A stretch of DNA of 64,000 nucleotides. Origin: Solanum dulcamara (lineage: Eukaryota; Streptophyta; Magnoliopsida; Solanales; Solanaceae). Below are positions 33,890-46,638 of this stretch, piece by piece. The DNA is taken from NCBI RefSeq assembly GCF_947179165.1, contig NC_077238.1, positions 36,135,793 through 36,199,792 on the forward strand. Reading direction: 5' to 3'. The position numbers and the translations under genes are program-made. The notes below the pieces were generated by a model, which did no database searches, was not told where the DNA came from, and was given only the letters and a program-made list of their open reading frames with translations. The stretch's first letter is position 1. Every line of letters begins with the position of its first letter.

Positions 33890-34330
33890 CCTGTTACGGG
33901 GGATGGTAATCTCGACTCGGAAATGGAAGGCGATTAATGTACGTTATAGTACAGGCTGACCTCGTACTCTACGGACGTATAAGTTCATATGGGTTATGAT
34001 AGATAAGCTGATAAAATTAACCCATTTTCTTCCAATTACGAAGGTATAATCAGCTAAGGGTTATACGAGGTGACATAGCAAGGAAATAATAAGATTTTAC
34101 GGGGTTCCCATATCTATTATCTCGGACGGGGAAGTTCAATGTACGGCTAATTGCTGGAGATCATTCCGGTAAGGATTGAGAACACAAGTGAATCTTAGTA
34201 GGACATTTTTCCCTTCGATTAATGGATAGGCCTAGAGGGGATCTAGTAATTTATTGATAAAGTAAAGCTTAATCCGGGACAAGCTATCGATTAGAAGCCT
34301 AGAGTCAGCAAAAAGGGGATACATTGATCC
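33890..34330 (+). pseudogene. Integrase remnant of E2
   Basis: Parallel to E1 9480-9960. About 34099-34145 reads GVPISIISDGEVQC, keeping the aspartate lost in E1; the upstream YKFIWVM-DKL stretch is present at about 33979 with changes. The frame is broken by shifts and stops, so no integrase can be made. Confidence 0.65.
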
Positions 34331-34419
34331 TTCTCAGGGCATTTGTAGAATAGATAAAGCTGCCTATGAGTGGGGCCTACCGTCCAATTTTAAACAATAC
34401 ATTCATTTTTCACAAATCA

Positions 34420-34798
34420 ATGCTCCGCAAGAATGTGAACGATGCTCCCAGAATATTTCTCATGGAGGAGGTCCACATAATAGGGAGTTATCCTACGAGG
34501 GGCAACCCATTTCCATCCGAAATCAGCAGATTAAACGGGTTGTGAACTAAGGACATAGCTTCCGTCAAGGTACTGTGGCGGCATAAGAATCGTGAAGACA
34601 TAACCTGCGAGGTTGAAGAGGACATGAAACACAAGTGTCCGTACCTATTCCCGATGTCTACAGATAACCCCCAGTCCTGGAACTAGTATACTAATTACTT
34701 GGATGAGAATGTATGTCATTCCAGTAGAAAGGAATCTCCCTACAATTTGTATAAAGTCTTAAGGGAAGTTTTATTCAACATTTGGGGACGAATGTTCT
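34420..34798 (+). pseudogene. Chromodomain-containing C-terminus of E2 polyprotein
   Basis: Same segment as E1 10025-10396: MLRKNVNDAPRIF, then TKDIASVKVLWRHKN, then EVEEDMKHKCPYLFPMS. Differences include a stop (tga) before TKDIAS, cysteine for the conserved tryptophan of the TWE word, and a stop after SWN. It is a dead remnant, less open than in E1. Confidence 0.75.
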
Positions 34799-34811
34799 AA
34801 AGGGGGAAGGA
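34799..34811 (+). other. Polypurine tract of E2
   Basis: aaagggggaagga directly before the 3' LTR start at 34812. Confidence 0.85.
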
Positions 34812-35149
34812 TGTTACACCCCGCACTCTCAAGCTCGAATCATCTTCTTAAGTTCCTTAGACACTATCATGCAATCCGGATAAGCTACAACACTATAAAA
34901 CAACTCTAAGGAAAGAAGATTGTGATACCTCGTGAGAAGGAAGGTTGGAAATAGAGTCATAAGAATCCGGAAAGAGTTGAAGGCTAAGAAATGAGTCGTA
35001 GGACTCGATTTACCTACGTAAGTCACTAAGTTAAGAGTCTTTTACACTTAAGTTGCTTAAGTATATATCAAGCTTATGTAGTGCGGATTACATCGGCTCT
35101 TAAGACAAGACGAGATTATGAACCCATGGGGGAGAGGAGAAGGCGACAC

Positions 35150-35374
35150 ATGGCAGCAAAAGGAGGTGCCATATGGCAGCCTAGGGAAGTGCCACGTTGC
35201 AGCCTAGGGAAGTGCCACATGTCAGCAGGTGACCCACCTACTTGGGGGTGGGACCCACCAATGACACATGGCAGCCTTGGAGGCTAAGGGTGGATCCGTG
35301 GCCCAATAAGGGCTTGACACGTCTTACCCTTGGGGGATGACACGTGTCACTTCCTAAGGGACTATATATATATG
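35150..35374 (+). promoter_or_regulatory. LTR promoter: ACGTG-core cluster plus TATA box (E2 3')
   Basis: gacacatggcag, gccacgttgcag, gccacatgtcag, gacacatggcag, gacacgtcttac and gacacgtgtcac precede tatatatatatg at 35363-35374; a donor-like aag|gtaagt follows at 35485. Confidence 0.5.
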
Positions 35375-37007
35375 TATTTTAATGACTCTTAAGTCATTTG
35401 AAGTCCAAAAATCTGCCAAAGGATAGAGAGAAACGTGAGAGAAAGAGAGTACACAACGGCAGCCACAAATTGGAAGAAATTAAGGTAAGTCCTTCACTTT
35501 TCCTCCAAGAATTAATTATCCATGATGTTCCTCAACCCCGTGGAGGTGTATATATGTATCTTACGATGTCTAAGGAATTAATACTTCAGATTGGAACTTG
35601 AGAGAAAGCTAAAAGAACAAAGAGAGAAAATGTTAAAAACTAGTTAACAAACCCATTTTTGGAAGGGACAGTTGTTAGTAATATTGGTATAACTTCTTGT
35701 GTACTGCTTCGTTTTGGGTGATTCAATATGTTTTAGAAATGTATTTAATATTTCTATAACTTTAATTTAGCCTTTAAAATCCAGTTTTGCTTTTATCTTC
35801 TTGAAAAAGGGTGATGAAGTGTAGAGGAGGTACTGCCCAGATTTTGGTTTTGGAAATCTTACACGGATTGCTGTTGGTGTTTTGGGCATATCGTTTTGTA
35901 CAAAATTGATGTAGGGGTGATTTGAAATTTTATGAGACTCTAAGAAACATGTCTATAACTTTCATGAAGGAAGTAAATCCTTTTTCTATCCATTACCCCT
36001 TTGAAACAAAGCGACAAGGTAAAATGGTAAACTGTCCAGAATTCACATTTTGATAGTTTTGAGTGAGTTGTTGCTGCATGGGTGTAATGTATTGTTTCAG
36101 GTCCTAAATGCATTCTAAAAGGGATGTGGATGCTGCTGGTTGCAGCACAAGACCCCTCGTTGTGTATAATGAAAGGCGTTACAAAATAAAGGCTAGACGC
36201 TCTATTGTGATATCATATTTTTGAATAAGTCGTTTGGAGTTTATGTTGTATATTGTTGGTGTGAATTGCTGCAGGTTGTTGTTGTTGGTTGGCTGTATGT
36301 ATTAGGGACCTAATTGGAAATTTGGATAGGGCACATTATAGGGGTAGTGCTGCCCAATTTTCATCGACGCCTTAGCGAATAACAGAACTAGTCGGGGAAA
36401 CGACTAAGGAAATAGATTCTATTAATACTAAGGTGTAACCTAGGGTGCTGGAAAGTAAAAGGTGTTGATATTAATATTACTTTCATGTTGAATAGGTTCA
36501 AAGGAAGGCGAGGCAAGAAGTATAAGGAATAATTCAGACAAGGTATGTGAAGCTTTCTTTGGCGCATTTTTGGAATAAGTATGTAAAGCTATTCTTCTTT
36601 TCTTTTTGTATGTCTTAGATGTAAGCTATAAATGATATGTATATGACATTTGGGATTCAATAGAGTCGTAAAGCCCTGAGTATGAATCGAGACTCTCGTT
36701 TACTTCTTGATATTAGAACTCCTGCAATAACTGAGTCATTGCCTTTAAGTCTTTTATGTGATGAAAACTAGTACATGTAAAGCCTATCTCTTCTTTCCTT
36801 TGGAATGGCTTAATTTTAAGTGAAATGATATATGATATAGATTTGGAGAAAATTCCAATTATGAGCTCTGAGTATAATTCGTGACTTGTAGTCATTTCTG
36901 ACCATTAAAAGCCTAAAAGTAGTCAAACTATTATTCTCAAACCTGCTATATAGTGAATAGTAAGTAGAGATACAAGCTCCTTTTCTTGAAGGCTCTGAAC
37001 CAATCAA

Positions 37008-37086
37008 TGTCTCTGATTGCATAACTGTGTCTCTGATTGCATAAACGTGTCTCTGATTGCATAAATCATGTTTCTAATTGCATAAG
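37008..37086 (+). repeat. 20-22 bp direct repeats in E2 3' LTR
   Basis: Copies of tctctgattgcataa spaced 20, 20 and 22 bases, parallel to the array in the 5' LTR. Confidence 0.85.
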
Positions 37087-40000
37087 CTATGTAGAATTGT
37101 CTTGATGCATGTATGTGAATCCTGATGCCCCAATTGATGTAAACCATAATGACATCTAAAGGGCACTTCGGATGAGTACCTTCCTGGTCTTCAGGTGACA
37201 GTTCACTTGAGTGTTTCATTGAGTCTCAGAGGGTGACTTAGTTGTATATAGTTTTTCATTACTCTACTCGTTCATGCTGTAACTCTTCTTTCTTCGCATC
37301 CCACGATGGGCCGAATATTATGTCGGGCGTAGCTTTACTACTTCTTTTACCGCGTCCCAGGATGGATGTGTATAGTTCCACACACGAGGAGACAATGCCA
37401 TACGTGAGGTGTGATATATGTTATATGTTATGACGATACGATTATTCACTGAGTCCCGGGTCGGCTGTAATATGATAGTATATGTGGCAAAATAAGGAAG
37501 GAACACCGAGTCCCTCCTTAGAGGGCAAGGTATGGCATGTATATTATAATTGTACGCTATAGACGTACACCACTCCATTCATCGAGTCCATCACTAAATG
37601 GGCCGGATACTTTATGTAGGCATGCATATGAGATTAGAGTGATATATTTGCAACCCCGAGCCCTGTAGTGAACCGAATGTAATACGATGACATACATGAT
37701 AAGATTATACCATATACAATGAAATGATATCGTATACGATGATATGATACCGTATATGATGATATGATGAAATAAAACACATGATGATACGATGACATGT
37801 GAATATGAGAAAATGCTTATGACACCGAGTTTGCTAGAGGGATGGGTACGGCATATGATGATGTGTATGATTTACGTGTCCTAAGATGTAGGTACAGTAA
37901 TTCGTTAAGTTGTTATACTTGTCCCCTGCATCCCTATTTTAGTTATGGCCTCAGTTATGATATGTTATGCTTTACATATCCAGTACATATATCGTACTGA
38001 CCCCCCTTTTCTCGGGGGGGCTGCGTTTCATGCCCGCAGGTACAGATGTTCATTCTAGAGATCCGTCAACTTAGGAGTTCCTCTCAGCTATGTCAGAAGT
38101 GCTTCACTGTTCTGGAGCCTAATTTTTGATACTGGTCACTTAATGTATATATTTGTACATTCAGGGGAACGGTGGGGGCCCTGTCCCACCATATGTTACT
38201 ATTACTATTCTTAGAGGTCTATAGTCATATGGATGTAGGTTGTTTGTGAGTTCATTTCAATTGTGCCTATACGGCATGTTATGAATGTTTTTTTATGTTA
38301 TAGCATCCTTGTCGGCTTGCATGCCCTTATGTGTTATGAGACAAGTGAAGGAGGTCATACGTACACAAAAAGTTTTAACTCTTTAGGGTTTTGTGTGAGT
38401 AGTATCACCTTGTTCATGGTTCAATTTGACTACAACTGATAGGTGGGTATACGGGGGTCCAAGTCGGACCCCAGTCACGGCCTACAGGGTTTGGTCATGA
38501 CAACCATGTGGAAGCGTAGGGAAGTGACATGTGGAAGCAAGTTAGGAATCCTAACTTTTTATTTTTGACTCACTTTAAGAAATTTCTGGCTTAAAGTTAG
38601 TATTAGGCAAACACGTCCAAAAGCTAAAAAGGGCTTTAAGTTGATTTTGACCAACTTAAAGCCAATCCAAACGGGCTCATATACATGTATGTTAATCACT
38701 CTTAAGTCATTTTTCAGCCAAAAATAAATCTAAAAGAAGAGAGAAAACATGAGAGAAAGAGAGTACCTACGGCAGCGAAGAAACTAAGGTAAGTTTCTAA
38801 TTTTTCTCCGCAAATTAATTATCTACGGTGTTCCTCAACTATGTGGAGATGTATATATGTATCTTATGATGCCTACGTAACCATATCTTCAGCTTTACAC
38901 GTGGAACAAATAAGAGAAAGTTGAAGGAAAAACTTGAAGAGCAAGAAGAAGGACCTACGGGTTTGAGCAAGAAGAGGGGTAAGGCCCAATTTCATTCCAT
39001 GAATTAATTAATTAAGGTATCCTAAGGTGATATTATGGTGTTTAATAAAAATAAATTTCAATTCGGGATAGCGAAGAAATGATACAAACAGTCCGCTAAA
39101 GTTTCAGCACGACAAGGAACGTTCGAGGCTAGTTTGACGAGTTTTGGCCAATTTTGGGTAAGGTAAGACCTTTACCTTCAATTTGGAGTTTATGGTGTTT
39201 TTATGAAGTGTATTACACGTTTTTTAAGTGGATGAAAACATGGAAATCCCATAAATATGCTTGACGTTCGAAACAAACTAAATTGGAGTCGCTATAGTTA
39301 AATTGTAGTCGAAGCAAGGTGTTGTGCTTGTGGTGTTATGTTGAAGGTGTGTGGTGGTGTGTTTCAGGGCCTAAAGGTATTCTAAAATAGGTGTGGGGGC
39401 TTCTGGTTTCATCCACATGAACCCTTGTTCCGTATAATCAAAGGTCTTGCGAAATAAAGACTAGAAACCCTATTTTGGTATCGTAATTTTCAGCAAGTTG
39501 TTTGGAGCTTATGTTGTGTAATGTTTCCGTGTTTTATTTGTATATGAGATGCAGGTTTTTGTTGTTTTTTGGCTTTAGTTATTAGGGATCTAATTGGAAA
39601 TTTGGATAGGGCATGTTATAGGGGAGGTGCTGCCCAATTTTCGTTAACTCCTTAACTAGCTAAAGAACTAGTCGAGAAAACGAGCGAGGAAATGAGTTCT
39701 ATCAATACTCGTGTGCAACTTAAGATGCTAAAAAGTCAAGGATGGTTGATATTCGTATTTCTTCCATGTTAAATAGGTTTAAAGGACGATGAGGTGAACG
39801 TGATAAAGAGTAACTCGTAAGAGGTATGTGCAGCTTTCTCTTGGCATGCTTTGGCATAAGTATGTAGAGCTATTCTCCTTTTCTTTTGACATGTCTTAGG
39901 TATAAGTTATGAATGGTTTGTATATGAAATGTGGGGATAATTCCACTCATGATACTCCAATTGTAATTCATAAACTTTATTCACTTTGTGATGTTAAGAC

Positions 40001-41707
40001 TCCTGTAATAGTTGGGTTATTGCCTTTTAAGGCCGCTAGATCATGAACAGTAGTATATGTAAGGCCTGTTTCTTCTTCCTTTTGGAATGTCTTAAGTATA
40101 AATGCAATGGCATATGATATGAGGTAGAGGTAGTTCCCGTTATAAGCTCCGGGTATAACTTGTGACTTTTATCCATTACTTGATATTAGGATTCTTATAG
40201 TTGAGCTACTACCCTGAAGTCTCCTATCTGATGAATAATAATTGAATACATAAGACCCTATTCCTAAGATCTCTACGATGACAAAAATTTCTACTTACAT
40301 AAGCTGTTTATCCTTGTCGTGACACATGTCTACGATTCTTGAAACTCCAGTTGATATGATCCTTAACGATATTTAGAAGGTACTTAAGACGATTACTACT
40401 CTGGTCTTCAAGTGACGGTTCACTTGACTGTGTCATCGAGTCTCTGAAGATGATTTAAATTGCATATGGTTTCTCACTAATCTACTCATGCACGCAATAA
40501 CCCATCTTCTTCCGAGTTCCATAGAGGGGCCGGGAATGCGGTCGTGCCTAGCTTTACTCTTCGGTCATCAAGTCCCAGGCCGGCTATATATATATGTAGA
40601 ACTATACGATGATAAAATGTCGTATATGATGAAGTGAAGCATACGATGATGCCTTATGTGATGATGCTCATCATCACATCCTGGGTCGGGTATGTACGTG
40701 ATGATATGATGGAAAATGTGGATTGGACCATATGTTCCTCAATATTATTTTAAAATATGGATTGGGCCGTACGTTTCTCAGCACTATTTTAAAGTATGAA
40801 TCAGGCTGAACGTTCCTCGGTATATTTTACTATATGATAATGGCACCGAGTCCTATAGTTGGTCGGGTACGGTATGACATATACACCACTCTTTCACCGA
40901 GACTCTCACTAAAGGGCCGGATATGATAGATAGGCATACATATAAAGACATAATGATGCACTTGTAATGTATGAAATAATATCGTATACGAGTGTCTGAT
41001 TCCGTATACGATGATATGGTAACACCGAGTCCCACAGCAGGTCGAGAGTGATACGTGAGGATGATATATATGCCCGCTTTTCATAAGATGCAGGTATAGT
41101 GAATTGTTAAATGTCATACTTGTTTCCTTCATCCCTATTTCAGTTGTTATCTTAGTTATGTTATGTTATACTTTATATACTCAGTACATATATCGTACTA
41201 ACCCCCCATTTTTTGGGGGTCTTCTTTCATGCCTGCAGGTACATATGTTTATTTTGGAGATCCGCCAGCTTAGGTTTTCCACTCAGCGATGTTGGGTGAG
41301 CTCTACTATTTTGGAGCCTAACTTTTGATACTGGTCATTTAATATGTATACATTTATTGGTCCAGGGGTAAGGCGGGGGCCCTGTCCCACCATATGTTGC
41401 TGTTACTATTCTCAGAGGTCTGTAGACATATGTCTGTGGGTTGGTTGTGAGTTTGTTTTGATTATACCTATATGACATGTTGGTAATGTTTTTATGTTAC
41501 AACAGCCTTGTTGGTTTGCGTGCCCTTTCATGATATGACATGAATGAAAGAGGCCACACATATACGAAAAAGGTTTTTAACTCATTGGGGGTTTTGTGAG
41601 TAGTATAAATTTGTTCATAGTTCAATTTGGCTACAACTGATAGGTATGTATACGGGGTCCAGGTTGGACCCTAGTCGCAGCCTATGGGGTTGGGTCGTGA
41701 CAGGTTG

Positions 41708-44700
41708 ACTTCTGTCAATGCTCTAGGAAGACGACCTCATAATGGTATTCTAATAGATAGATTAGCTCTGGAATGGTCATTTTAGGCTAGTAGCATGATC
41801 GGCCTGAGTCCTGAGTCTTTCGGTGCAAATTTGAGCTATGGGCCGTTTTAGCCGTTAAGCTTTAGCCTAAGGTTGACTTTGGTCAACATTCTTGAAAACT
41901 TCACTCAGATTGAAATTTTGTCAGCGTGGTTATCTTTGAAATGTTGAGTTTGGTCTATTATGACCTTTCATATGAATCCTATAGCAACCTAAAATTCCAA
42001 ACTACGTTGCCCACATAGGATTGCCTTCATGGCCTAGCTAGTGGATCCACATATAGCACAGTTGAGTTGAATACCATGATGGAGTATACCATGGCAAGAT
42101 AGCCCTCCCTTCTCGATGTGGGGATCATCAAATTCCATTTTATAGATCGCATGGTCATAAGATATTGGTCAAAGATCTTATCTCACACTAGTTAAATGTT
42201 AAAGATACAAGAGTTACTGTGAAGTTTTATGATGCATTGACCATGAGTTTTCATATGTTTTCCTATGCTTTTAACATTTGCTCATGCTCATTATGTTGGT
42301 CATGCATCTTATGGCATATTATTCACGTTTCTTTACTTGTTCATGCATCTCTCACATACTTAGTACCTTCAATGTACTAACGTATATTTTGCCTAGATTG
42401 TCTCATAAAGTAGGGACGGACGACACTCACAATCATCCTATTCGTGGCTAGAGTGCTTAGATATCAAAGAGTTGGTGAGTCCTTATTTCATCGAGGACAT
42501 GACTTTTCTTTCTTATTGTTTACTTGGCTTTTCTTCATATATTTCGGGTGAGATGTGAGCTTGTCCTAAGTCCCCATCAAATACTAGAATATATACATGT
42601 TTAGATGATCTTTTAATATAGTCCATTTGGATATTGAGTGAGTATTTATACCCCATAGACCCATTCCCTAATAGGACTTTGCAATTGTAACGTAACTGCC
42701 ATAATTGTGAAGTGTATAGTCCTTGTATCTCATGATCATGAGCCTAGTGCTCTGCAATCGCAATGTATTATGTTGTTTGATCTTTTAATTTAAGAACAGA
42801 CGTGAATCAGCCCAGACCCCATTCTTCTTTTTTTGATTTTAGAAGCTAGAGAGCTCCGTTTTGACGATTCCAAGGGAATAGGGTTTGTGGGAGTCATGGT
42901 TATATGTCCGGGGAAGCGTGCAATGCATCTGTTTGAGGTAATTTCCGCCCCAAAGGGGCTGCCCTAGCTTAGTGCAAGCTTTAATGGTGAATTTATTTTT
43001 GGGCTGATTTTTTTTGTTTTGAGAATCAATTTGTACCCCATTTTGGTTTACAAGCTCAATAATGCATTTAGAATCTTTTTATGAAGTTTATTTTGGGATT
43101 CTCATTATGGGTCCTACAATCGTATTTTTGACCCAATTTTGGGTCCGTCTTTGAAAAATGCAATTTTGGTGTCAAAACATCTATATTGATGAGGTGATCA
43201 ATATTTTGATAATGTGGATCCAATTGGAGTTGATTTTGAGTAAAAAAACTTCGAGAAGTGGACTTGGAGCGCACGTGTTCGGCTTCAAGGTAGGCTACGG
43301 TCTCTAATTCTTTGATTGAGGTTGGTAAGGTATTATTTATTATGAATTGCTTGTGGTTTGGATTATATGTGATGGGTTAGGCTCGATTCCTAGTTTCTTT
43401 CTTCCTTGTCATTGTACAAGCCTTAGGCTATGTTGTCTTTATGAAACCTTTTGTGTATTCGGTAGATTATGCCTTAGTTGGCCTTGATTAGCCTATTTTT
43501 GATGGTTTATTCGATATTTAAGGTGGTTGGTGGAATTGTGCCTTAGAATTGAGTTTGGGTTGACCCTTAGCTTATAAAGTTGTTATTGGAGGGAATTCCT
43601 AAGACTTAGTGTCCTTTACTATTATAACACCTATTTTTGAGCCTTGGTGTAGCGGTTTCCACCCGATTAGGCTTCAAAATTACTGTTCCACCCCATTTCT
43701 AGATTTTAAGTTCTAATCCTTTATGTTTTTTTCTTTGACGTTGATGTGGTAGTTGTATTTGTATATTTGGGGTTATGCCTTAGTTTGATCTAGAGCAATT
43801 GATTGACTTGTTGAGCACCCATTTCCTTATATCCTCTTCTTTGTTACTTAATTAGGGTTGAGCTCCCTTTTGGGCCTTGTTGTTTAGTTAGAGGGGTAGA
43901 TTTGAGCCCTAGGCCTTGGTTAGAGGTCGGTTGTATATGTTAGTCCTGTTTTTATTCTCTAGAAGGTAAGGTGATTGTGGCATCATTATTGTATTTGATT
44001 GTGTGTGTTGTTTAGGTGCTAGTGATGCCATGCATTGCATTGTACTCATTGTTTTCTCACGGATGTAGTTGACCCAGGTGGATGAATTTATTCTTTGCAT
44101 TGATTTGAGAAGGTTGGATTGTAACCCAAACTATTCTATACTAATGTTCTTAATGGTCATACTACCTTTATTACTACTAGTTATAGTTGACTAGAGGTAT
44201 TGAGGATGTATTCATTTTCTTATATTAGTTTGGTCGGAGAGAGTTTCCTATCCTTTCTATACTGATTTAGCTATTTATCTTTGGTCACCATGAAGGAGTG
44301 AATTCTAGATAATCGGATATATAGATTCAGGACCAGGCTGGCATATAGGGACATCCTGAGGACCCCATGGAAATCCCAGAAAGGCGTATGGGTCCTACTA
44401 CCCGGCCGAAACTGGCATTAGGTGTATTTATCTTGACATGAGGCACTTGTAACTGATGGTACTAATAGTTTTGTTGCATAAATTTCATTTATATATGCAT
44501 TGCCTATCACCAGCATAGCTATTTGTACCTGTCAATAGTATGGGATGCAGTGCGAGTTTATCTATTTATGTGTAAACCTCCTGGGCACATTGGGGCTTGG
44601 GACATATTGTCTGACTATTTGCCAACTTGTGGTGGTATAAAGGGTGATTTCTGGTTTGGACGTAGTTACTTCCCTTGTTCTTATTTATCTAACCTTTTTG

Positions 44701-44749
44701 TGTAGGGATTTGGTTAATGCAGTCCTTTTGGGATTTTACGTGATATCTA
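41708..44749 (+). repeat. M 3' LTR, second part
   Basis: Resumes after the L1 target duplication and aligns with 14104-16655 of the 5' copy. About 41965-42650 has no match there and instead resembles S-family LTR sequence. Confidence 0.75.
41965..42650 (+). repeat. S-like LTR segment within M 3' LTR
   Basis: Words shared with S at about 52080-52700: gtggatccac, ccattttatag, acatacttagta with ttcaatgtact, and gtagggac. It replaces the part corresponding to about 14290-14570 of the 5' LTR. Edges are approximate and no target duplication was found. Confidence 0.5.
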
Positions 44750-45037
44750 TGTAAGATCCCATAAGTTGAAAAGTCAAAATGAGGGAGATTAGGGGAAAAT
44801 TTGGACTGTGCCAATTCCCACCAGTCAACCTACAACTCATATAGGATTCTACATATCATAGGATGGAGTCGTAGGATTTACACTATGGACTAAAAAAATA
44901 GTTAAATGTAAAGAAGGTCTACGAGTCAAGTTACGACCCATAAGAGAGTTGACGACCCGTAGAAATGAGTCTTAAGGTAAATGTCTAATTTTAGAAAAAT
45001 AATAAACCTCAGTACTTTTGAAATGACTCAATAAGAC

Positions 45038-46638
45038 AACAACAACAACAACAACAACCCAGTGAAATCCCACGTCGTGGGGTCTGGGGAGGGTAGAATG
45101 TACGCAGACCTGACTCCTACCAATGTAGGACGGCTGTTTCCGAAAGACCCTCGGCTCAATAAAAGCATAGAAAAAGGTCAGACAGGAATATTAGAGTAAA
45201 TCAGTAGATGACGAAAATGGTCCAAATAGTAGTATAATCAAAGCACAAAAAACAGTAGATATTATTATTAGATAATAACATAAATACCATAAATAACATA
45301 CGTCAGAGTACAGGAAATCATAGTGCCTTAATACGCCTACGAGTAAGGGAGAATAAAACAACTATGTACTAGCCTTCTACCCTAATGTGTGTCCTCCACA
45401 CCCTCCTATCTAGGGTCATGTCCTCGTTAAGCCGTAAATGTGCCATGTCCTGTCTGATCACCTCTCCCCAATATTTCTTCGGCCTACCCCTACCTCTTCT
45501 AAAATCGTCCATGGCCAACCTCTCACATCTCCGCACTGGTGCATCTGGGACTCTCCTCTTCACATGTCCAAACCATCTCAGTCGCGTTTCCCGCATCTTG
45601 TCTTCCACCGAGGCCACTCCTACCTTTTCTCGAATAGCCTCATTTCTAATCTTGTCACTCCTGGTATGCCCACACATCCATCTCAACATTCTCATCTCGG
45701 CAACCTTTATCCTTTGCACGTGGGAGACCTTAACTGGCCAACACTCCGCCCCATACAGCATAGCTGGTCTAACGACCACTTTGTAGAACTTGCCCTTAAG
45801 TTGTGGTGGCACCTTCTTGTCACATAACACACCGGAGGCGAGCCTCCATTTCATCTATCCTGCCCTAATACGGTGTGTGACATCCTCGTCGATCTCTCCG
45901 CTGTTTTGCATGATAGAACCAAGGTACTTGAAACTACTTCTCTTTTGGATGTCTTGTTCCCCGAGCCTAACTTCCGCGCCAACCTCTTGAGGTGTCTCAC
46001 TGAACTTGCACTCTAGGTACTCTGTCTTGGTCCTACTCAGCTTAAACCCCTTAGACTCCAAGGTGCGTCTCCAATCTTCCAGCTTAGCGTTAACTCCGCT
46101 ACGAGTCTCATCGATGAGGACTATGTCGTCCGCAAAAAGTATACACCATGGCACCTCCCCTTGAATTTGTCGCGTCAATCCATCCATCACCAAGGCAAAT
46201 AGGAACGGGCTAAGAGCTGATCCTTGATGCAACCCCATCATAACTGGGAAGTGTTCTGAATCCCCTCCTACTGTCCTTACCCTGGTTTTGGCACACTCGT
46301 ACATGTCCTTGATCACCCTTATGTACGCTACAGGTACACCTTTAGCCTCCAAACATCTCCATAGTATCTCTCGTGGGACTTTATCGTAAGCCTTTTCCAA
46401 GTCGATGAATACCATATGCAAGTCTCTCTTCCTCTCCCTATATTGCTCCATTAGTCTCCTCATAAGGTGGATGGCGTCTGTAGTTGAGAGTCCCGATATA
46501 AATCCGAACTTGTTCTCTAAAATAGACACGCCTCTCCTCACCCTCATCTCTATCACTCTTTCCCAAACTTTCATAGTATGGCTTAGAAGCTTAATACCTC
46601 TATAGTTGTCACAGCTCTGGCTATCCCCTTTGTTTTTG
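45038..46638 (-). mobile_element. LINE 2: 5'-truncated RTE element with target duplication
   Basis: Minus strand, nearly identical to LINE 1 over the last 1.6 kb including the acaacaac tail (45038-45057). It is cut at the point matching LINE 1 23484. The words aaatgactcaataagac at 45021-45037 and 46639-46655 are a perfect 17-base duplication; ttttg before each may extend it to 22, but it is also LINE sequence. 5' truncation with a long duplication is typical of target-primed reverse transcription. Confidence 0.95.
45369..46638 (-). pseudogene. C-terminal RT part of RTE LINE 2, one stop
   Basis: From [17 protein letters not shown] through [28 protein letters not shown] and [12 protein letters not shown], then an in-frame TAG at 45855-45857, then [16 protein letters not shown] to RVEG-stop. 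LINE 1 has tryptophan where the stop is. The two positions stopped in LINE 1 at 22903 and 22861 are sense codons here (leucine and tyrosine). The nuclease and the start are missing because of 5' truncation, so it cannot encode an active protein. Confidence 0.9.

Larger units (their letters stand above)
27710..38502 (+). mobile_element. E2: gag-less chromovirus relative of E1, nested in L1
   Basis: LTRs 27710-31329 and 34812-38502 with internal sequence 31330-34811. The flanking words actat (27705-27709) and accat (38503-38507) are a target duplication with one mismatch, and the L1 sequence continues across it. The primer site is intact. No gag is recognisable; the internal region holds a leader-like part, a stretch shared with E1, a 5S-derived block, and integrase and chromodomain remnants with stops. 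It is non-autonomous. Confidence 0.9.
34812..38502 (+). repeat. E2 3' LTR (mosaic)
   Basis: 3691 bases, tgttacaccccgc to ttggtcatgaca. Up to about 35805 it follows the E1 3' LTR nearly base for base, for instance gtatttaatatttctataac; after about 35815 it follows the E2 5' LTR, including the 20-bp repeats at 37008-37086. Confidence 0.85.
27350..41702 (+). mobile_element. L1: solo LTR of the E family, interrupted by E2
   Basis: Parts 27350-27709 and 38508-41702 together give about 3.56 kb, from tgttacaccccac to gggtcgtgaca. The flanking words ggttg (27345-27349) and ggttg (41703-41707) are a perfect 5-base duplication. No internal region or second LTR goes with it, so the rest was lost by LTR-LTR recombination, before or after E2 landed in it. 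It contains a short extra piece at about 38553-38677 ending agccaatccaaacgggctc, which resembles the end of a Solanaceae MITE; no inverted partner was found. Confidence 0.9.

Noticed and set aside
38553..38677. Complete MITE in L1
   Set aside because: One end resembles a known Solanaceae MITE end, but no inverted partner or duplication could be found. The similar words at 25950-26090 are equally incomplete.
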